DNA from: Diplosphaera chodatii
Lineage: Eukaryota; Chlorophyta; Trebouxiophyceae; Prasiolales; Stichococcaceae
NCBI GenBank assembly: GCA_032358165.1
Contig: JAALGY010000033.1
Coordinates: forward strand, 3,286,001-3,350,000
DNA length: 64,000 nt
Reading direction: 5' to 3'
The translations under genes were made by a program, and so were the position numbers. The notes under the pieces are model-generated. The model ran no database searches. It saw only the letters and a program-made list of their open reading frames with translations, and was not told the origin of the DNA. Shown piece after piece: positions 22,301 through 33,400 of this stretch (the stretch's first letter is position 1; each line of letters starts with the position of its first letter).

Positions 22301-25300
22301 TCACGACCCTGCAGATGCCAGATGCGCTGTTCGTCTCCCCAATCTGAGACTGCAGACCTGTGCACTATGCAGGGGGCAGATGTGGTGCGTGACATCGAGT
22401 GGGTCATCTTCGACGAGGTGCACTATGTCAACGACGCCGAACGGGGGGTGGTGTGGGAAGAGGTGGGCACCATTGCTGGTCCCATTGGAAAAGCTGCAGG
22501 AGGTTTCCTGCTGTGAGATGAGACGCCTCCGAGCATCACAGCCCTGTCCGAGACCAAGTGAGGGTGCCACGGCCATAGGACAGGCAGCATGGCGAAGTCT
22601 GCATGCTCGCACATGCGCCCCGCAGGTCATCATCATGCTGCCGGAGCACGTGAACCTGGTGCTGCTGTCGGCCACGGTGCCCAACGTGATGGAGTTCGCC
22701 GACTGGGTGGGCCGCACCAAGCGCAAGCAGCTGTGGGTGACGGGCACGCAGCGGCGGCCGGTGCCCCTGGAGCACGTGCTGTACTACGCCGGCGACTTCT
22801 ACCCCATTGCCCGCCAGGACGTGATGCTGCCCGAGGTGTGGCGCTGCCCAAGCCTTTTGATGAAGCCCTGGAAATCTGACGAAGTTCTGCAAATCTGCTT
22901 CGGCAAACCAGCAAGAGTCATCAAGACGCCCGCACCAGACTGTGCTGTTGACCGTGGTCAGTCTGATGGCAGGAGCGCAGCTGCATCACTCTGCGGAACG
23001 GCACACGTCCATCAGCTGCTGCTGACTGCCATGTCTGGGCAGGGTTTCGAATTTGCATGCGTTAGCAGGTTGCCACCTTGGGCTGCAGATACCACCCTGC
23101 TGTGCATCTGCTGCTGCAGGGCATTGCGCAGGCAAAGGCGGCGCACAAGCGGCGCAATGCGGTGCCCACCACCACGAAGCAGGCCAAGGACCAGCGGCCC
23201 ACCGGGCGCGGCGGCTTTGGTGTCGGCCGCGGCCGAGAAGCGCAGGGTGACGGCTGCTGTGATCCATTCGCACGATTGCATGTGTCTCAGCTCTGAGGTT
23301 GCTGCCCAACTGCCACTCGCAACTGCGAGCCGCTTGCAGCTGCCGACACAGGGCAGCATGTTTAGGTGGACACATACCCAAGCACTCTGGGCAGCATCAT
23401 TAGGGACGCACTGGTGGGAAGCTCAGAGGCAGATCACGAGGCATACTCGCTGCAGGGAGGGGCGGCAGGGGGGCGGCGGCGCGCGCCGGCCCGCGCGGCC
23501 CCAGCAGCTCGGCCAGGGCGGCGGCGTCGCTGGTGCAGCGGGGCGGCGGCGCCAACGCCACCACCGGCGCCGGCACCGAGCGCACCCAGTGGCTGCTGCT
23601 CGTCGATGCGCTCAAGAAGCGGTCAGCGGCATGCAGCCTCGCATATCATCTATGCCCAGCACCGATTCAGGGCCGCCAGCCTGTTCAGGCGCTTGCGACT
23701 GGAACCCTGTAACCCTGGGGTCGCAGTGGTGCGGTCTCAGCAACTGACACACGAGCATTGGACGAGTACCTAGCCAACATTGGCACCTCGTGGGCTGCTG
23801 CTTCGTGCAGGGAGCAGCTGCCGGTGGTGGTGTTTTGCTTTTCGAAGCGCCGGTGTGACAGCCTGGTCGACTCTCTGGCCTCGCTGGATATGACGTCAGC
23901 AGACGACAAGTCCGACATACAGGTGCCATCCGTGCAGCAGGTTCACCTTCACATGTGCACGTGCTCATATGTCTTACCTGCCGGTAGAGACTCGCCTTCA
24001 ACATGCAGCACATGGCACGTAACTGCAGAGCCGCAGCATCGGGTCCGACCTCGATTGCCAAGCTGCATCGCCGTCTAGGCAGTGATCAGCAGGGGCTCGC
24101 ATTGCCAGATTTCTGATATCACATGCATGGTTGTGTGACATTGTGCCTGCATGATCGACCAGGTGTTCGTCACCAAGGCGCTTGCGCGGCTGCGGGCAGA
24201 GGACCGGGGCCTGCCGCAGATCAAGCGCCTGCAGTCCATGCTGCGCCGTGGCATAGGCGTGCACCACGCTGGTATGCCACATCTACGGTCTGCCAGCAGC
24301 GCATATACACATATGTGCCAGTAAGCAATGATGTCTGCGGCTGGTACCTGGCCATGGCTGGGGCTTTGCATAACACACGCCAACAGGACAATATCCTGGC
24401 TACTTGTTTGTGCAGGGCTGCTGCCCATCATGAAGGAGGTGGTGGAGATGCTGTTCTGCCGCGGGCTGCTCAAGGTGCTGTTCTGCACGGAGACCTTTGC
24501 GATGGGCGTCAACGCGCCGGCGCGCACCGTGGTCTTCCAGTCCCTGCGCAAGCACGACGGCAAGGCCTTCAGGTGAGCCTCGGCCAAAACCTTCCCTCTA
24601 CTGTTGCAATTAAATGCATGTGAACCTACCGCACCTCCACACGATGCCTGGCGCTTAATTTCTCACTGCGCCTCCAATCCAGCGCGGCGGCCGCACATCC
24701 TGAGCGTATCCCCCGCCGACACAACTCTTGCGAATCCCTGCACCCTATAGATTGATCTGTAGCTTCACTGGCCTGCAGGACGCTGCTGCCGGGGGAGTAC
24801 ACGCAGATGGCGGGGCGGGCGGGGCGCCGGGGCCTGGACCCCGTCGGCACCGTGCTGATCGCCTGCTGGGACGATGTGCCGGACGAGGCGGAGCTGCGCA
24901 AGCTGCTGACGGGGCGCGCGACGCGGCTGCAGTCCCAGTTCCGGCTCACCTACTCCATGATCCTCAACCTGCTGCGCGTCGAGGACCTGAAGGCAGGCTC
25001 CTGTCCTGCAGAGCAAGTTGGTGTTGGTCTGGCAGTGCCACAAGTTTAGCTGCGCACCCACTGGCTGGCATGTGTCTTGATCGACAGCACGTGAGAACCT
25101 GTCCAAGAATACATCATGAGCGGCCACTCCGCACTTTAGTCACATCGCCACGAGTTTTGCTGCAGTCCTGACGATCTGACTGCACAGTTGGCCGGATACC
25201 CTATCCATTGCGTCGCAGGTCGAGGACATGCTGAAGCGCAGCTTTCTGGAGTTCCACGCCCAGAAGGCGGCGCCAGAGGCCGTCAAGGCCCTGGCCCGCG

Positions 25301-28300
25301 GTCAGTCGGCGCTTGCCGCACTGAGGTCCGCAGCGTGGCCGCTGCCAGGCGACAGCGGCGTATCGCGGGACGACGTAGGGCAGTACGTGGCGATCAACGC
25401 CCAGATCGACGCGCTGACTCGCAAGTTGCAGGTACGACCTGACACACACGTTGACGCAGCCACATGCTGAAACAGTCGCCAGATGACGCTCACCATCTAA
25501 TATGCTGTTGTCCTCCTAGTGCTGAAAGACAGCGTCATTGCTGAGCCGTCTGCAGCAGATGTGCGTGACTGACGGACATACTTTCAAGCCTCACTGCACC
25601 GTGTGTGAGAGCAGGATGCCATCATGGGCACCCGCGGTGCGCAATCAGCGCTAGTCCCGGGGCGGCTGTTGCTGCTGAGCGATGGCGCTACAGGGCTGCC
25701 GCAGCTGGCACTATTACTCAGCAGTCCCACCTCAACATCTCAGAGGTACGCTGATGCGGCCAAGCCCTCAGTGAAAGCTCACTTGTGGATGTTCATGACA
25801 CATCTTGCCTGGCACAGAGCAGTGTGTCATTGCTGTTTGACAATCATGCAGCAATGCATCAGTCTGATCTGCTGGGCAATGATGCTGAGCATGTTGATGC
25901 TTTTGGGCACTGCAGGGGAGGGGCTGCAGCAGCAGCAGCAGCAGGGGTCTTCCAGGCGCTTGCGCTGCACCGGCCGCATCCGCAGGATGTGCCTGCAGCT
26001 TCAGCAGCAGCTGGTGAGCCGCCACTGCTCGGGAGCTTGCATGGGCAGGTTGACACAACCATGGTTTGCAATGTGGCACTGTGAAACCCAGCAGTGGCAA
26101 AGTGGCGCTCACATGGTGGTGCCTCTGCAGACGCCAGACAAAATGGCTTCAGCGGCGCGCTGCCACCGCGGCGCGGCGGCGCAAGCAGTCCAGCCGTCGC
26201 ACCATTGCCGCGCTACGGCGGCCCGGCAGCAGATGACGGGGTGCGGTGGGTGGTGCGCGACGCGGATCTGACGGAAGTGCAGGCCATCTGCCGGGCCAAG
26301 GTAGGTCCTCCATAGCTGTAGTACATGCTTGCGCACTGGACACGCAGGCATCACTGAAGACCAGACCTTATCTTCCTGCCTGAGCCGTGCATAGTGCGCA
26401 ATCCCTGCCTTCTCATATGCACACGTCAGCGGGCAGGTGCGGGGCGAGTTCGAGGCGGTGCTTGCCGACGGTGCGGACGGCGGCGCAGCAGCAGACGCGC
26501 TGGCAACGCAGCTGCACGACATCCAGGTGCGCGCCTCAAGCGTGTGGTTGCTGTGCTGCGATGCGTGCTGCAGGCAGAGTGCACCTACAAGTGTACAAGC
26601 AGATTTCGTGAGTTGTAACAGTCCTCGGCGACACTCAACTTGTCTACAGGACGCAGCAGCAGCAGGTCGTCAGGAGCCGGAACTGCTGGACCCGGTGGCG
26701 GACCTGAAGGTGAACGCCTTCGAGCTGGTGGGCGACATCCGGCAGCAGCAGCGGCTGCTGGCGGCCCGCGCCGCCATGCCCGCCCACTGGTGCGCTGCAT
26801 CCTTGAAGCTTCCGCAAGCAGGGGGCGCTGAGCCGTGACATGTGGGATGGGCTCACTCAACCTCGATGAGGCTTCGGCCAATCGCCTGCAGCACCTGCTG
26901 ACCATCCGCCAGAAGCACAACCCAGTGATGGACTGCCACCCACCTGTGGTACGCCCACGCTGCGCAGCGCATTTGAGCTGCAGCAAGACTCATGTGGCGC
27001 TGCATGACAGTGCGGCGACGCTGTGCTGGCAGGCTGGCGGGCGTCGGCGAGGCGCACGCGCTGGTGCGGTCCGAGGCACTGCTGGCCGGCCGCCTGCGCG
27101 CCCTGGCCCACAGCCTGTCAGACGCCAACCTGTCAGGCATGCAGGAAGACCCACCTCATGGAGATGTTTGTCATACAGAGCAGTAGGTTGAATGCGTCCT
27201 GCCTCCGCCCACCGTCATACAGAGCCTTGCTGTGTGCATGCTGGCACTACGTTGCAGTGCTCCCTCAGCAGAGGGGTCCTGCAAATCCGCAGGCATGCCG
27301 GAGTTCCAGATCCGGGTGGAGGTGCTGAAGCAGCTGCAGTACGTGTCGGCGGACAACACGGTGGCTGTCAAGGGCCGCGTCGCCTGCGAGATCAACTCCG
27401 GCGACGAGCTGCTGGCCACCGAAATGATCTTTGCAGGCGCGGCCACAAAGGCATCCAGCATTGCCGCTCTGGTGTCAGAGCGTCGCCGGCACTGCGGCGA
27501 GCAGCCTGCTTCACAACCGGAACCAAACTGCATCTGGCACTTCGTCCATCATCGAACCTGCAGGTTTGGTCAGTTGCACACAGGCCATCAGCCTTGTGGC
27601 CGTGACACTACAGGGGTGCTGGTGGAGCTGACGCCTGAGGAGGCGGTGGCGCTGCTGTCGGCGCTGGTGTTTCAGGAGCGCAACGTGGCGGCGCCCTCCC
27701 CCGACGCCATCCCGCCCGCGCTCGCCGCCGCCGCCGACCACGCGGCGCAGCTGGCGCACGCGGCCGGGGAGGCGCAGCACGCCGCCGGCCTGGAGCTGCT
27801 GCCCGGCGACTACGTGAAGAACACGCTCAACTTCGGCCTGATGGAGGTCCGCTGCCCGCAAACTTCACAGCAGCGGGGTACCACTACTGCTTAAGGCATG
27901 GCGATACTCCAATGGGGCTAATGTTGCGTCATGGGGTAAGCAACCAGCTGATTTGACGCTGCTGCAGGTGGTGTACCAGTGGGCGTGCGGGACCGCCTTC
28001 ACGGACATCTGCCAGCTGACGGATGTCATGGAGGTGAGCCTGCAGCGGCGCTGTCGACATTGGTGGATCGTTCCCAGTGCTCCGACCGGCTGACAGTCAT
28101 GCTCGTACCCTACGGACTGGCCGGCGAACCTGTGCTGCTGGCTCAGCCGCACCACATCGCCTGCAGGGCTCGATCGTCCGGACGGTGGTGCGGCTTGACG
28201 AGACGTGCCGCGAGTTCCGGGACGCCGCGCGCGTGATGGGCGACACAGCGCTGTGGCAGCAGATGACGGCCGCTTCCGCGGCCATCAAGCGGGACGTCGT

Positions 28301-28328
28301 GTTTGCGGCGAGCCTGTACGTCGCCTGA
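19323..28328 (+). CDS. SKI2: SKI2-type DExH RNA helicase of the Ski/exosome pathway
   Basis: ATP-dependent RNA helicase that, with SKI3 and SKI8, feeds mRNA 3'-to-5' into the cytoplasmic exosome. More than 25 exons; the first is 19323-19421 (MSGLDVPFG...). N-terminal Ski blocks: [17 protein letters not shown] and [16 protein letters not shown]. Helicase motifs: AHTSAGKT (21837-21860), DEVH (22412-22423), SAT (near 22668), [42 protein letters not shown] and [12 protein letters not shown] (near 24804). C-terminal half: [15 protein letters not shown], arch/stalk region, a [15 protein letters not shown] block, and a final helical domain with [20 protein letters not shown], ending SLYVA. One intron after RVEDLK appears to start GC (24993). 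A segment between the RecA domains is RG-rich and Ala-rich. Exons around 26790-27000 are not resolved. Confidence 0.93.
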
Positions 28329-28353
28329 CACCCTGCAAAGCGCCTGACGGACG

Positions 28354-28358
28354 TGTAA
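28354..28358 (+). other. Possible polyadenylation signal of SKI2
   Basis: TGTAA, the polyadenylation signal used by many green algae, lies 26 nt after the SKI2 stop. I did not find this pentamer at a similar distance behind the other genes, so it may be chance. Confidence 0.35.
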
Positions 28359-28652
28359 TGTATGCACAGAATGGTGGCTGAAGCATAGCTAAAAGCAGTG
28401 TCTGTCTAGTGATGTGCCATCTGAGATTTGGTCGATGGCAGCTTGGGGCAGTTCATGCCTCACGACGGTTCATCAAGTGTGAGGAAGTTGAATCATGCAG
28501 CGTGCAACAGTCGACAGTAAAGCTGTTTGCTTTACAGCACTCAAACCACATGGGCCTTCAAAACACTAGCGACATTCCGCCCTGAACGAGGCAAACGACC
28601 TGAAACAATGCTAAACCCCCAGCATGAACGCACTGCGACAGTCGATTCATCA

Positions 28653-28800
28653 TCAAAGGTTGTGCACGACGAAGCGCCGTCCCTTGCGCTTCAGAGAACT
28701 GCCGCTGATCCCCCGCGCCTTCACGAGCAGCGGTGCGGTGCAGTACAGCAATGCAAGCAATGCGAACAAAATGGCAACTGACAAAAAGGCCCAGGTTCCA
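28653..28800 (-). CDS. Possible last exon of a small single-pass membrane protein
   Basis: A minus-strand frame reads a hydrophobic helix (AILFALLALLYCTAPLLV) followed by a basic tail KRKGRRFVVHNL and stop at 28655-28653. A good acceptor (pyrimidine run then CAG) precedes the helix. Upstream exons between about 28800 and 29170 are ambiguous in all frames, so I give no start. It could be a separate small gene or an alternative 3' exon of the giant gene ending at 29199. Family not recognised. Confidence 0.35.
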
Positions 28801-29198
28801 CCGCGCGTCCATCACAGGTGCGCCCTGTGGAAGCGACGCAGCCGCTCATTGCGGGTTTGATGTCCATTATTCCCAACACCCCCGTGCCGTCAAACAACGT
28901 ATCCCAGCTCTGATCCCTGCAGTTGTGACCCTATTTGGCGGCCTGTGTTGCCCTGCGCTGGGCACCGCTCCTGCAACAGGCGGCACATGCCCAGGGCGGG
29001 GCCCCGCTGCTGGCGTTGGCGGTCCAGCCACCACCCTGCCTGGCGCCCAGATGCCAGGGGCTGTGGTTGCAGCCTGTCATTTCCCCGCTGGCGAAGCACC
29101 CTGCGGCCCGATCCCCTATAATGCCAGCTATGGTCCTCTTTACTCCCTTGACCACACAGGTCATTGCCCTGCCGGCCAGGCGTCAGCCTGTGGACCCA

Positions 29199-30480
29199 TC
29201 ACAGCGCATCGGGCGCTGAGAAGGTGCGGCCCATGCTCTGGCGCGGCGTCGGGGCCTCAATGTCCGAGCCGTCCTCCGATGCAGACTCCTGCAGCCACCA
29301 GTTTGCTCGTGAGCGAGTGCGGCGCCTGACAGCGCTGCCGCGGCAGGCTGCCGTGCACTCATAGCCATCATGGTGTCAGGTGGCAGGCCTCCAGCCCTGG
29401 GGTGCCGAGCGCAGCTCGTTGACACGGAGCTGCACGGGTGCAGCCCTGCTGAGCCACTGAACCCCTTGCTGCCGACACACGTGTGCTCCGCGCCACGACA
29501 CACATCCACATCCTGTGCGAGCGGCGCCTGCTGACGACCAACAATTCCACGACGCCCGTGTCCCGGGGGCGGGCGGGGCACCTGGTGCGTGGGCAGCGGG
29601 CCCTGCGTGCTGGCGGCGCGGTCCAGCGCGGAGGCTGTCCCCGGCCACCGGCGGGAGCGGTTGCTGGCGTTGCCGCCGACGCCCCCCGCCGCGCCCCCCC
29701 GCACCACGCTGGGCAGCCCCCCGTCCAGGTCGCCGCTCCTGCGTCACAGCGCGCCCGTGGGTCAGCGGCCCCGCGACCCGGCGCCGGCTGCGGCTGGTGG
29801 CACACTTGGATGTGGTGGGCCGACGGCTGGCAGCGGGAGGCGCCACCCCATCAGGCTCCACATTGTAACACGTACCACTCGGGATTGACAACCAGTCAGG
29901 GTATCGGGCGAGGGAGCTGTAAATTTTGTAGCTGTAAATTTAGATTTTGCACCTGGCGCTGCCCATGCTGGGGAGGCCACCGGAGCTGGAGCGGCTGCTG
30001 AGGCTCCACCGCCGCGGGTTGAGCCGGCTCAGGCCGCGCTTCAGGCTGCCGCGCCGGCCGAACATGCCCGCCAGCGCCGCCCCCGGCGCCGCGGCCGCCG
30101 CTGCATGCGACCCCGCCGCCGCCGCCGAGCCTGCAGTGCACGAAACCCCGTGAGCGTCAGGACTCTGTACGCTAAGCCCTTCTGCCAGCGCGGGCATCAC
30201 CACGCACATTGCAGCGACACATGATGACAAGCTGTCATGTGCATCCGCGATGAGTGTCACCCTGGCAAGACAGCTGTTCGCAAAAAAGCAACAGCCTGCA
30301 GGCGGGTTTCCTGCCACACCTGGCGCGGCGGCGGCTGCCCCCGGGGTGGCGCCGGCCGCGGGGCTGCCGCCCAGCGCCCCCGCCGCCCGCATGACGAAGG
30401 TGGCGGACCAGGCGCCCAGCGACGGCTGCCGTGCTGTCTGCCCCAGCCCCGGGGCCGCCCCCCCTGCAGCAGCACGCTAC
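29199..30480 (-). other. Cytoplasmic tail exons and stop of the giant gene
   Basis: Exons read GAWSATFVMRAAGALGG; MFGRRGSLKRGLSRLNPRR with SLSSRSSSGGL; SGDLDGGLPSVVRGGAAG to STQGPLPTHQ; then NWWLQESASEDGSDIEAPTP and RTFSAPDAL followed by TGA at 29201-29199. Basic, Ser/Gly-rich and disordered with RxxS-type sites, suiting a regulatory tail. Exact splice sites in 29200-29560 are uncertain. Confidence 0.55.
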
Positions 30481-33400
30481 ATGTGTGAGCCGTATCTTGG
30501 CTGCAACATTCCAGAGAGTGTTGCCAGGCAGGGTGAGGTGTCCATCGAAAAGCAGCCAGCAGCAGCGCTGCAGTGCAGGTGAGACCATGCGCAAAAAGCA
30601 GTGCAACTGGCAGCTGCAGTGATGTGGATGCGGAGGGCAGGCACGACGCTTGCCTGCTGCGGGAGGTGGGGCGCTGCGGCGGCGGCGCACCCAGCGCGGC
30701 AGCCCAGTGGCCAGGATGCGCAGGCGCGGGCCCAGCGTCTGCCGCATGTACGGCCAGAACGCCACCGGCCGACTGATGACAAACGCCCAGATGGCGGCGC
30801 CCTGGGTTACCGCGAGCAGCAGGGGGTCAGCTCATTGTTGGAACCACCTCAGCGGCGAAGCGTCTTGCTACAATGCTGCAGGTTGCCACATGCTCCGATG
30901 AAGGTTAAAAAACAACACATGAAACGCTACGGCGCTGCCAGGAGCATGCGGAAGGCTACGCAGCCCGGACGGGCGCGGGTCTGCCCCGCACCTGGGACGC
31001 CACCATGATCTTGCCGACCAGCTCAGAGTAGGTCACGGACGACAGCGGCGACAGCGCCAGCGCGAGGGCGCTGCCGAACGTCACGATGTCGCAGCACGCC
31101 GCAAACACCTCGATGCCCTGCAGCAGTGAGGGTGAGGTAGCACCGTCAGCGCTTGGGCCGGTGGCAGCAGCGCCCCTTGCCGACTGCTGCTGTGCGAAGG
31201 CTGCACATTGTTGGGAACAAATGATGCCAGGCAACAAGACTGTCCAGTACCTGCTCCAGGCGGTCCGCCATCGGCAGCAGGATGCGGTTGTACGCGAACC
31301 ACAGCACCACCGCAATCACCACAAACACCACCTGCATGGATGCAGCAATTGCAACGTCAGCACTAGGATGCTGCAGCCATCGTTACGCATGAGACCATGC
31401 AACCTCGACGGTGCAGCGACGCTGCGGTGTACTGCAGAGGCTTGAAGACATGACAACAAGCCTCACCGCGGCGATGCTCTCGCGGTTCTGCAGCGACACG
31501 ATCACGTAGCCCGTGAGCAGCGTCTTGCCGACCCAGAACAGCGTGGCGTACGCGCGCAGGTCCGCCACGGTGGCCTCGAAGCCCCACAGGCGCACCAGGT
31601 GCGGCGCGTGCACCGGCTGCAGCCTGCCCCTGCGGTGCAGCCGAATCAGCACGGTCACAGCGAGGCTCTGCTACCCCACCAGCGTCAGTCAGTGGTCCGG
31701 GTGCTGTACATCTGGCGATTGTTCTGATACATGGTTCCTGGCATGCTAGGGCACCGCAGGCGCACTTTTGGCTGTGCAGGGAGCCGGGGCTGCCGGCGTC
31801 CGAGGGGCTGGCGTTGCTGTCCGCGGCCTGGCCGCCCTTTGCGGGCGGCGTGGCCGGCTCCGTGACCGCGGCGGCAGCGGCGCCTGGAGAGTCCCTCCTC
31901 AGCTGATTCACCTGTGCATGGTGGGAGGTGCGCTCAGCTGACACTCAGGCATTGCCATCCACCTACGATGGTGCGGCACGCTGCTGCATCATCCCTGCAA
32001 CCATTGCAAGCAGCAGGACGCCCCAGAGCTGGGCGGTTGCCACTGTACTTTCTGTGGTGGTGAGATGTGCTGTACAGGGCCCGGAAAAGAGGCGCACCGC
32101 CGCCATGCCGCCCTGCATGTACGCCTCCTCGGCAGCCTGTGCGTCAGGCAGCGGTACATTCTGCGCCGCCGCGAACGGCGAGGACACTGCCGCCACCGCC
32201 GCCGCAGCCGGCGTGACAGGCGCCGGGACGCCGCCTGCGTCCGCCGCCCCGTCCGGCGCAGCAGCGGGGCCCTCCTCGTCGCAGGGCGGCAGCGGCGAGT
32301 CGTGCGCGGCGTGCCGGGACTCGGCCTGGGCCACGCGCTTCTCCTCGTCGGTGCTGAAGCTGGCGTCGCGGCTGGCGACGTCCGCATGGTCGTCAGCCGC
32401 CACGTACTTGTAGGGCGGACCTGCGCAGCGCCAGCCACACGATGACCACAAGTCGTCAGATGAGACTCCCATGCACTCGCTCACATGGAGACCCATGTGC
32501 AACCGGACTGTGCACCGCACAGACAGCCAGTAGCCAACGCTAGCCTGAACCTGCCACCCATGCCAGTATGCAATACTTTTGAATGCAAGCAGACACTGGA
32601 CGCTGCGATAGTGCCAGCTCTTTGAGTCATGTGCAGCCCCTCACACCCTGCAAGCATACTCATTGTTTACATGCTGAGGTGTGACCTCACCCTTGTTATC
32701 CTCGAACAGCACGCCATGGCGCGCGAGGAAGCGCATCTGCCCAGAGCTGTTGGTCATGACCCACTCGGCCTCCGGCTGCCGGGGCCCACAGAACAGGCGG
32801 CCCACCGTCACGTCCCACAGCCACGAGGCCGTTGACTGCCGAGGCTGCACATCACAGCAACGACTCATTGTTTAATCAGCACATGGCAAGTGCTAAAATG
32901 GAACGCTGGAAGTATGTGCAGGCATACTCAGTACTCTGTCAGGACAAAGCTTGGGATGGCAAAGCAGCTTTGCAGAGGATCAGCATCAAGGTGCCAGTCA
33001 AAGAGTCACTGATAGTGCTCTTGATGGAGTGGGCCTTGCAAGGGGGCGTGCTGCGCTTGCAGATATGCAGGTCGTTATAAGGTACAGTTCCCAACATTCA
33101 TAGTAGCTGATCGCGCACCACATCATCGGCGTTGAGCTGGGCGAAGCAGGCCTGGCGGGAGGCCTTGCGGTGCACCGAGCGGTACACGATGTAGCCGCCG
33201 CCCAGCAGGAAGCCGACGCAACACACCGCAAAGATGGCCCAGCCGCCGGCACGCCACGCCGGGTCGCCACTGGCCACCAGCTCTGCACCAACCGACGGCA
33301 GCAGGCACACATCAGCAGGCAGCAGGTGCACCATGTGATCAGCAGAGTTGTTGATCAGCGGAAGCCATTGGCATCGGTGATACTATGAGTCAGACAAAGG

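Noticed and set aside
29940..30392. Minus-strand frame ending at 29940 as the C terminus of the giant protein
   Set aside because: A donor (GTGCAA) after GLPSMGSAR allows the next exon, which is clearly coding in composition, and a better terminal exon ends at 29199. The earlier stop remains possible for an isoform.
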